Source: Ctena decussata
Lineage: Eukaryota > Mollusca > Bivalvia > Lucinida > Lucinidae
DNA length: 64,000 nt
Assembly: GCA_963989385.1 (NCBI GenBank)
Contig: OZ022499.1
Location: 102,656,786 to 102,720,785, forward strand
Direction of reading: 5' to 3'
Positions 62,501 to 64,000 of the stretch are shown here, one piece after another. The notes below the pieces were generated by a model, which searched no databases, had not been told where the DNA came from, and saw only the letters and a list, made by a program, of their open reading frames with translations. The position numbers were made by a program, and so were the translations under genes. Within the stretch, counting starts at the first letter, position 1. Every line of letters starts with the position of its first letter.

Positions 62501-63289
62501 AGCAACTCTTAATTAATTTTAACTTTTTAAGCACCAAAATTGAAAATAATGGAATTGCAAGCAGTGTAGACCCAGATGAAGAAAAAAAAAAGCAAATTTG
62601 CAGACATAAATTTTGTCATCTGCCTTTTGAGTGCTTTAGGGGCTTAAAAAAGACAGTATAAAAGAATTCCTGGTAGAAAAGCAAATAGTGCAGACACTTG
62701 GGACAGGCATGCTCTCCAGTATGTAGGGTCCTTTAAAGTAGTCCAGAATCTACCTGCTTTCATTTGTCAATATTGGACAAAACTTATACAGTATAGATGC
62801 AAAACAACAAGCAATCTAGATGAGGCAACTCAGTGTGTGGTATAAAAAATGTAGTGGTCCTTTGGCGAGAGATTTCTAATGAGAGGTTATAATTTTATAG
62901 CCGATGGACACAAAGTATCTTAGTTGTGCCCAAAATTCCTGTATCCATAGCTCTAGATAACTAGAAACGACAGTCCATGATAATTCGAGAATGTCTTCTT
63001 ATTCCTCCATAAAAACATACAGCCTGACTCCTCAGTAGAGCCACTTTAGCAAGGCAAAGCAGTTCTAACAAGAGGTCACATTGTAAAATTGTAAAGGAGA
63101 CTCAGCAAAACTGATCAAGAATTACCTTCAGTACTCCTTCTATAGAGCTCTGCTCGTCATAAGCTTTGTCATATTGACTACTTAATTTAGGTTCGAGCCC
63201 TGCACAAACAACTCCAGATAGCAGAAAGGGCCAAGAGTCAGGCAGAGGATGACTTGAAAGCCTTGTCACAGACCTATGCTCAGCTGAAG
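26531..63289 (+). CDS. PPP1R21: PPP1R21 homologue (FERRY complex subunit Fy-2), 19 exons, 3' end outside window
   Basis: Nineteen exons join to 2,181 nt (727 codons) with every junction in frame: 26531-26581, 34962-35030, 37126-37272, 41258-41359, 43087-43251, 45796-45854, 46439-46533, 46956-47158, 48846-48947, 50244-50332, 51437-51573, 53652-53741, 55589-55716, 56275-56442, 57159-57251, 57609-57710, 60372-60506, 62278-62424, 63191-63289. The protein begins with a KLRAQ-type coiled coil (KKLATEYAK, then VLKKAYLDEQ, DSLTFRNQQL). It continues with DRRHQLRSRDI, FTYTEQR, LHENVSYLRP, LEHQLPTATQKL and EREHWMLELQLLKIK, all recognisable against vertebrate PPP1R21, which has about 780 residues. The C-terminal TTKRSYEDQ segment is not present, so about 50-60 residues should lie beyond 64,000. 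The family protein is the coiled-coil scaffold of the FERRY complex, a Rab5 effector on early endosomes that links mRNAs to moving endosomes. Introns are phase 0 except introns 6 and 10 (phase 2) and introns 7, 11 and 12 (phase 1). Confidence 0.95.
26872..28276. mobile_element. Candidate hAT-like element (CAGGGTTCTC ends)
   Basis: CAGGGTTCTC at 26,872 and GAGAACCCTG at 28,267-28,276 are perfect 10-bp inverted repeats of hAT type. Subterminal GGACGCC (left) and GGACTCC (right) repeats. No clear 8-bp duplication; only ACAC is shared next to the ends. Confidence 0.45.
28292..28845 (+). mobile_element. LINE reverse transcriptase fragment, left part
   Basis: NGKNSDKAVVTSGAPQGGIL near 28,300-28,360, then YENDSGILFAHKDP where YADD would be expected, so the catalytic motif is mutated. 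Then LGKTECMLFGSKRKLKRINS and RHVNYACTAWYAG. It continues at 33,502. Confidence 0.85.
28985..31110. mobile_element. Helentron-like non-autonomous element B
   Basis: Begins AGCTCACCTGGCCCGAAGGG (GAAG hairpin). Ends with AGGTGAGC (31,075), hairpin GGCCC-ATTT-GGGCC and TCTTGTT. The interior repeats CCAAGATGGCCGCCAT and TTACTAAAAATAGCA. Same plan as element A, with a different interior sequence. Confidence 0.65.
29877..30311. repeat. 145-bp tandem array inside element B
   Basis: CCAAGATGG starts at 29,986, 30,131 and 30,276, a step of exactly 145 bp, within near-identical units (ATTACTCAAGAACCCTTGAA). More diverged units extend on both sides. Confidence 0.93.
31766..32303. mobile_element. TTAA-flanked element (AGGTAGGTTCCTG ends) inside the hAT-like element
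   Basis: AGGTAGGTTCCTG and CAGGAACCTACCT are perfect 13-bp inverted repeats, flanked by TTAA at 31,762-31,765 and 32,304-32,307. 538 bp, no transposase. Confidence 0.85.
32860..32958 (+). mobile_element. Short SINE-like element with (GAACA)n tail, inside the hAT-like element
   Basis: Body with GGACACACGGCGCCAGGTGT and CACTTGGGTAACGTCGATAC, then GAACA repeated. Flanked by CACAGGTGAATTT at 32,847-32,859 and 32,959-32,971, a 13-bp duplication. A second copy lies at 61,880-61,978. Confidence 0.8.
33502..33930 (+). mobile_element. LINE reverse transcriptase fragment, right part
   Basis: NKKLRSKLQVVQNKVVRFIK then, through frameshifts, NAINDWNGLPDSVKG, the usual C-terminal WN.LP motif of CR1/jockey-like elements. 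Confidence 0.8.
34962..35030 (+). CDS. PPP1R21: PPP1R21 exon 2
   Basis: Twenty-three codons between a TTTTCCTAG acceptor and a GTAAGA donor. It encodes VKSQIPVLKKAYLDEQ and following residues, the second half of the KLRAQ coiled coil. The upstream intron is 8.4 kb. Confidence 0.93.
35092..35836. mobile_element. Element with inverted arrays of GGACATTTCGGCC
   Basis: About six 15-18-bp units of GGAC(A/G)TTTCGGCC at the left face the inverse (GGCCGAAATGTCC) at the right. GTTTAAGTC at 35,083-35,091 and 35,837-35,845 is a 9-bp direct repeat. It lies in PPP1R21 intron 2. No coding sequence. Confidence 0.8.
35881..36134 (+). mobile_element. SINE-like element, family 3, copy 1
   Basis: GGGTGGTAGGATCAGCCAAA at the head; GACTGAAATATTGTCTGAAA and CCAAAACATCC near the end, as in 54,662-54,908. 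AGCTTTTTG/AGCTTTTG direct repeats flank it. Confidence 0.7.
36940..37022. repeat. Palindrome 100 bp upstream of exon 3
   Basis: TGGTCATTTCATATGAAAT and ATTTCATATGAAATGACCA arms, extended by CTTACAC/GTGTAAG. Confidence 0.75.
37126..37272 (+). CDS. PPP1R21: PPP1R21 exon 3
   Basis: Forty-nine codons with the diagnostic DSLTFRNQQL stretch and a lysine-rich end (KKKNK), as in vertebrate PPP1R21. Acceptor TTTGTTAG, donor GTAATT. Confidence 0.95.
37388..37625. mobile_element. 240-bp palindromic element, copy 3 (intron 3)
   Basis: GAGCCGCGACACGAGAAAAC left, GTTTTCTCGCGTCGTGGCTC right, with ATTT on both sides. Confidence 0.9.
37824..38156. mobile_element. Pogo-like TA element, GCGCAC subfamily (candidate)
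   Basis: TA flanks; left CAGTATTCAACCTAATTATC and right, inverted, CCGTAATCGACCCTTTTAGC. Internal GCGCAC motifs at both ends. Inverted repeats are diverged. Confidence 0.5.
38160..41257. other. Intron 3 remainder without recognised gene
   Basis: Two copies of an 89-bp unit at about 39,348-39,490 (CTGGTCGCTCCCTGGATCCT; TATATTATGGGAAACACC). Rich in TGACGTCA-like motifs at 40,200-40,490. No coding exon is supported. Confidence 0.4.
41258..41359 (+). CDS. PPP1R21: PPP1R21 exon 4
   Basis: Thirty-four codons ending in LQNKIEENARLHRQ, matching the LQKKIEENERLH region. Acceptor TTATTGTAG, donor GTACCA. A palindromic element starts 31 bp after the donor. Confidence 0.93.
41391..41626. mobile_element. 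240-bp palindromic element, copy 4 (intron 4)
   Basis: GAGCCGCGACATGACAAAAC left, GTTTTGTCGTGTCGCGGCTC right. It begins 31 bp after the exon 4 end. Confidence 0.9.
42117..42276 (+). mobile_element. tRNA-derived SINE, family 1
   Basis: A-box-like GTAGCGTAGTCGATAACAC and B box GCAGGTTCGATCCCC, then a body ending GGGACGTTAAACCC. Flanked by TAACATTCGCAT (42,105-42,116) and TAACATTTGCAT (42,277-42,288), a 12-bp duplication with one mismatch. Confidence 0.9.
42298..42560. mobile_element. Fragment with ATGCCCCC..TTCGG..GAGGCAT hairpin head
   Basis: TATGCCCCCAACTTCGGAGA at the start forms a stem with GAGGAGGCATA, like the heads of elements A and B. The 3' end is not identifiable. Confidence 0.35.
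42845..43060. mobile_element. Pogo-like TA element, ATATCTCAAA subfamily, copy 1
   Basis: TA|CAGTCAAATCTTGATATC at the left, GATATTGAGAGTTGACTG|TA at the right; inner palindrome TTTTCTGGGACCAGAAAA. Ends 26 bp before exon 5. Confidence 0.8.
43087..43251 (+). CDS. PPP1R21: PPP1R21 exon 5
   Basis: Fifty-five codons of coiled coil (LEQRLEHFERECNQHE). It aligns without gaps to the vertebrate segment directly after exon 4, so no exon is missing between them. Acceptor TATCCGCAG, donor GTTAGT. A pogo-like element ends 26 bp upstream of the exon. Confidence 0.93.
43394..43604. mobile_element. 240-bp palindromic element, copy 5 (diverged, intron 5)
   Basis: AAAGACTCAGATCAGCCTGG and inverse, right end GTTGGTTTTCTCATGTCGCG. 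The left end is diverged. Confidence 0.75.
44328..44580 (+). mobile_element. tRNA-derived SINE, family 2
   Basis: GGTGGTAGCTCGTCTGACTC (A-box region) and CAGGTTCGATGCC (B box), body to GTGGACGTAAAGCAACTAAA. Flanked by TACATTATGA at 44,318-44,327 and 44,581-44,590. The head holds a CCGGATAGTACAGGT duplication. Confidence 0.9.
44693..44927. mobile_element. Palindromic element (CCCAGTTGTTCAAA ends)
   Basis: CCCAGTTGTTCAAA and TTTGAACAACTGGG, with an inner pair AATATTTTTTGTTGAAAAAA and its inverse. Confidence 0.8.
45541..45780. mobile_element. 240-bp palindromic element, copy 6 (abuts exon 6 acceptor)
   Basis: GAGCCGCGACGTGAGAAAAC left, GTTTTCTCGTGTCGCGGCTC right, flanked by ATAT. Its right end is 15 bp before exon 6. 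Confidence 0.92.
45796..45854 (+). CDS. PPP1R21: PPP1R21 exon 6
   Basis: Nineteen codons plus two bases (VKIQTLENEMKSFRSRTEK). The donor is GTAGGT at 45,855; using the next GT downstream would put a stop in frame, while this one gives A-ENLLGS with exon 7. The acceptor TTCTTTTCTAG begins right after a palindromic element that ends at 45,780. Confidence 0.88.
46439..46533 (+). CDS. PPP1R21: PPP1R21 exon 7
   Basis: Encodes ENLLGSVENNLKNQLSHANK and ADKLPFVDT, matching the LSIINEKVPFNDT region of vertebrates. Enters in phase 2, leaves in phase 1. Donor GTAAGT. Confidence 0.92.
46582..46722. mobile_element. Palindromic element, copy 7 (internally deleted, 140 bp)
   Basis: Same ends as the 240-bp family (GAGCCGTGAAATGAGAAAAC; GTTTTGTCGTGTCGCACC) with a shortened middle. 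Begins about 49 bp after exon 7. Confidence 0.8.
46956..47158 (+). CDS. PPP1R21: PPP1R21 exon 8
   Basis: Sixty-seven codons after a split glycine. Contains LPTHDRRHQLRSRDI and FFTYTEQRSQIYPADG, among the best conserved parts of the family. Acceptor TTTTCTACAG, donor GTAGAC. Confidence 0.95.
47374..48539. mobile_element. Pogo/Tigger-like TA element, AATTCGAA subfamily (1.17 kb)
   Basis: TA|CAGTCCAACCTCGATAATTC left and CTACCGAGGTTCGACTG|TA right. Subterminal AATTCGAA motifs. CAG ends with TA targets fit the pogo branch of Tc1/mariner. No DDE transposase reading was found. Confidence 0.75.
48846..48947 (+). CDS. PPP1R21: PPP1R21 exon 9
   Basis: Thirty-four codons with KFLHENVSYLRPVEQSL, matching QYLHENASYVRPLEEGM. 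Acceptor TATTTCAG, donor GTATGT. Confidence 0.94.
49150..50090. mobile_element. Dispersed repeat with 150-bp subunits (same family as 1-295)
   Basis: CAGAATG-CATC motifs recur at about 49,311, 49,463, 49,612, 49,779 and 49,925, with GAGTTATTGCCCTT in each unit. Ends GCGGGGGATATAAATTCAAG then GCTTGT. Lies in intron 9. Confidence 0.65.
50244..50332 (+). CDS. PPP1R21: PPP1R21 exon 10
   Basis: Twenty-nine codons plus two bases ending MNKLLPYQLT, matching LRKILPYQLK. Acceptor TTGTTTTCAG, donor GTAAAT. Confidence 0.93.
51437..51573 (+). CDS. PPP1R21: PPP1R21 exon 11
   Basis: Begins by completing a serine codon, then IEEECAVSSCTSTLQ, matching LEEECESSLCTSALR. Acceptor TGCTTTCAG, donor GTAAGA after CAA-A. 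Confidence 0.94.
51960..52242 (+). mobile_element. SINE-like element, family 3, copy 2
   Basis: GGAGTGGTCGGGTCAGTTGA to ATTAAACCCAAAACAACCAA. Flanked by TTCACATTTTCA (51,948-51,959) and TTCACATTGTCA (52,243-52,254), a 12-bp duplication with one mismatch. Confidence 0.8.
52271..53020. mobile_element. Pogo/Tigger-like TA element, GGCTCGAA subfamily (750 bp)
   Basis: TA|CAGTCGAACTTCGATGGCTC left, GAGCCAGTGAAGTTCGACTG|TA right, with several GTTCGAGCCA motifs inside the ends. No transposase. Confidence 0.8.
53389..53626. mobile_element. 240-bp palindromic element, copy 8 (intron 11)
   Basis: GAGCCACAACATGACAAAAC left, GTTGTTTTTGTTGTGTCACAG right. It ends about 25 bp before exon 12. Confidence 0.85.
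53652..53741 (+). CDS. PPP1R21: PPP1R21 exon 12
   Basis: Ninety bases, phase 1 at both ends. The end, CGDLNDLHEAVK, matches GAALHGFHDVMK. The first dozen residues (TKCGHSPVHHPKM) are not conserved. Confidence 0.9.
53996..54140. mobile_element. Helentron-like element C (145 bp)
   Basis: AGCTCGCCTTAATGACATTC at the start; AGGTGAGC at 54,108-54,115, then hairpin CCTG-TACGCGGA-CAGG and TCTTGTT. A minimal member of the A/B plan. Confidence 0.6.
54311..54526. mobile_element. Pogo-like TA element, ATATCTCAAA subfamily, copy 2
   Basis: TA|CAGTTGACTCTCATTTTC left, ATATTGAGAGATGACTG|TA right. Same length (216 bp) as the 42,845 copy. Confidence 0.8.
54662..54908 (+). mobile_element. SINE-like element, family 3, copy 3
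   Basis: AGGGTGGTAGGGTTGAGCAA to GTTAAATCCAAAACAAC. Flanked by GCAGTATTTC at 54,652-54,661 and 54,909-54,918. Confidence 0.85.
55589..55716 (+). CDS. PPP1R21: PPP1R21 exon 13
   Basis: Encodes DVSKHYNSKVSLEHQLPTAT and onward, nearly identical in pattern to the vertebrate ISKHYSQKAAIEHELPTATQ. Acceptor AACTTTCAG, donor GTGAGT. Confidence 0.95.
55753..55791. repeat. A-rich low-complexity run
   Basis: Adenine-rich tract with G interruptions, 37 bp after the exon 13 end. Confidence 0.9.
56275..56442 (+). CDS. PPP1R21: PPP1R21 exon 14
   Basis: Fifty-six codons ending in FRQKATHYIASLSK, matching the KKAAAYMKSLRK segment. The middle is variable. Acceptor CTGTTTCAG, donor GTAGGT. Confidence 0.92.
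56818..57025. mobile_element. Pogo-like TA element, ATATCTCAAA subfamily, copy 3
   Basis: TA|CAGTCAACTCCCAGTATCGC left, ATAGAGAGTTGACTG|TA right; inner GTAAATTTTCTGGTACCAGA palindrome. Confidence 0.8.
57159..57251 (+). CDS. PPP1R21: PPP1R21 exon 15
   Basis: Thirty-one codons with NRKVLLSSAESREGLAKQ, matching NRRILLSSTESREGLAQQ. Acceptor TTTCTTGCAG, donor GTCAGT. Confidence 0.95.
57609..57710 (+). CDS. PPP1R21: PPP1R21 exon 16
   Basis: Thirty-four codons with ITKLEQEREHWMLELQLLKI, matching ISKLEQEKEHWMLEAQLAKI. Acceptor TATTTTCAG, donor GTATAC. Confidence 0.95.
57985..58123 (+). mobile_element. tRNA-derived SINE, left half (split by element D)
   Basis: GGCGCCATAGTCGAGTAGTT (A box region) and TTGTGAGTTCGCAGCTC (B box). 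The 13-bp duplication ATGATTGCTGACA at 57,972-57,984 and 59,337-59,349 brackets this half, element D and the right half at 59,203-59,336. Confidence 0.85.
58124..59202. mobile_element. Helentron-like element D with 170-bp tandem units
   Basis: GTCGCACCTGC at 58,124 and GCAGGTGCGAC at 59,168-59,178 are perfect inverted repeats. The left one continues into a hairpin (GCACCT-TTAG-AAGGTGC region); the right one is followed by ATTCCGCGGAAT and TCTTGTT. It sits inside a SINE. Confidence 0.7.
58273..59100. repeat. 170-bp tandem units inside element D
   Basis: TATGATACCT starts at 58,273, 58,454, 58,621, 58,789 and 58,959. Each unit has ATCATCAAACCTGGCAT and CATGCTCTGC-like phrases. Confidence 0.93.
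59203..59336 (+). mobile_element. tRNA-derived SINE, right half
   Basis: GGGAAGAATAAGACAGCGAA to GGGAAACCTTTACC, followed by the second copy of ATGATTGCTGACA. Confidence 0.8.
59556..59752. mobile_element. Palindromic element related to 15,600
   Basis: TATAAGATGGGGTT and AACCTCCATCTTATA ends, with AAAACAATCC and GGATTGTTTT arms and ATGGATCCAGAT core. Confidence 0.65.
60372..60506 (+). CDS. PPP1R21: PPP1R21 exon 17
   Basis: Forty-five codons of weakly conserved linker (KTRKLEKDLENS to RLDTTM). Supported by phase 0 at both ends, a TTTTTCTCTAG acceptor and its position between two conserved exons. Confidence 0.82.
60893..61152. mobile_element. 240-bp palindromic element, copy 9 (intron 17)
   Basis: TGAGCCGTGACGAGAAAACC left, GATTTTCTGGTGTCACGGCC right, with partly duplicated core. 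Confidence 0.85.
61153..61870. other. Part of intron 17 without recognised gene
   Basis: Includes a fragment (61,380-61,565) with AATTCTTCCCTTTAGGAGCA and AAAACATGGAGGTATATCCA, a family also seen near 36,400-36,530, 50,790-51,000, 55,200-55,400 and 57,400-57,540. Confidence 0.45.
61880..61978 (+). mobile_element. SINE-like element with (GAACT)n tail, second copy
   Basis: CCGGACACACGGCGCCAAGT and CACTTGGGTAACGTCGATAA as at 32,860, then GAACT three times. No clear duplication. Confidence 0.75.
62278..62424 (+). CDS. PPP1R21: PPP1R21 exon 18
   Basis: Forty-nine codons with SREMLIKNHFSTRINELTLQ and ADSKTVSFHAE, matching SREDLIKNHYMARIVELTSQ and ADSKSVHFYAE. Donor GTATGA. Confidence 0.95.
63191..63289 (+). 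CDS. PPP1R21: PPP1R21 exon 19 (last exon in window)
   Basis: Thirty-three codons, VRALHKQLQIAERAKSQAED and on, matching the CRALSKRLALAEKSKETLTE region. The GTGAGT donor at 63,290 shows that the gene continues. The remaining 711 bp hold no further exon that I recognise. Confidence 0.93.
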
Positions 63290-63340
63290 GTGAGTAATAC
63301 ATGCTTCATTTGAGTTAATCGAAGTATGTGAACAAATGAG

Positions 63341-63493
63341 CTTGGGTTTAATATCCCACCAACATAAGGTGATACAGAGAGGGGACCCCTTGGTTTTAAG
63401 TCTCATCCGAAAAACTAGAGGAGCCGGATGTCAGACCTGCAACCCCTGGGTTGGTAGCATAGCATGTAAACCACTACACTACCACCACTCCTA
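63341..63493 (-). mobile_element. tRNA-derived SINE, family 1, reverse copy
   Basis: Reverse complement of the 42,117 family: TTTAATATCCCACCAAC (inverse of GTTGGTGGGACGTTAAA) and TTTTAAGTCTCATCCGAAAA, then the tRNA-like head. Diverged. Confidence 0.75.
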
Positions 63494-64000
63494 AGTTAAC
63501 CAGAAAAGATATTGTATGCTGTTTCATCAACATTGTTTCTTTTCTTGAGTTAACCAGAAACATCATGAAACATTATGGGAGCAACATCAGCGCCATCGAT
63601 ACCATTGTGTTTCACAGAGCTCTAGATAAGAGGGAGTATTTGGTGATAATTAAGGATAATTTTTGTTAATTCTGCATAAAACCATATGTTGTGACCCCTC
63701 ATCTGAACCGTTTGGATACGAAATAAGACAAATTATCTTTAATCATCATCAAATACTCCCGCTTATCTATGGCTCTGTTTCAGCAATGTGTTCCTTCGGA
63801 GATATATTTTTACAATTTTTAGAAAACACAAATGGTCTCAAGATAAGAAATTCTTTGAATTAGGAATAAAAGTATAAAGTGATGATGTGAATAAAAATGC
63901 TTAGACCTTACTTAACCTGCTGTTTGCAGTGGATTTTTGGCTTTGAATTAGGCAGGCCCACCCTTAATTTAGGGGTAATTTACAAGAAACAAAATACATG

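Overview
The window is metazoan nuclear DNA. Its one well-supported conserved gene has many small exons with consensus GT/AG splice sites, and its introns and flanks are packed with LINE-like, SINE-like and DNA-transposon repeats. The GC-poor background, the many palindromic miniature elements and the AGCTCACCT-ended repeats suggest a lophotrochozoan, most likely a bivalve mollusc. That assignment is an inference; nothing in the window fixes the species.

Left part (1-26,300). A single exon at 1,382-2,281 on the minus strand encodes a DUF5662-like protein of unknown function. The rest is repeats and unassigned DNA: a perfect 183-bp tandem duplication (4,891-5,256), a jockey/CR1-like reverse transcriptase with one visible frameshift (8,343-10,795), a TTAA-flanked miniature element (11,597-12,068), a minus-strand LINE split by a 2.4-kb Helentron-like element (17,240-21,950), and a second minus-strand LINE holding a nested RTE-like fragment with a 13-bp target-site duplication (24,490-26,300).

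Right part (26,531 to the end). A plus-strand gene was assembled here from 19 exons totalling 2,181 nt (727 codons), all joining in frame. It is PPP1R21 (KLRAQ/TTKRSYEDQ protein; Fy-2 of the Rab5-effector FERRY complex). The last exons, with the TTKRSYEDQ segment, lie beyond the window. Exon 1 has only 17 codons and is followed by an 8.4-kb intron holding a nest of transposons: a LINE fragment interrupted by a TIR element, which contains a Helentron-like element and a hAT-like element, the latter containing a TTAA element and a SINE.

The later introns carry SINEs with target-site duplications, TA-flanked pogo/Tigger-like miniature elements of several subfamilies, and seven of the window's nine copies of a palindromic element of about 240 bp. 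Some of these end within 15-30 bp of splice acceptors.

No operon, CRISPR array, defence cassette or other new multi-gene system is visible. The points of most interest are the transposon architecture (nested insertions, a Helentron-like superfamily with a shared 3' end, pogo-like subfamilies) and its contact with the splice sites of PPP1R21.
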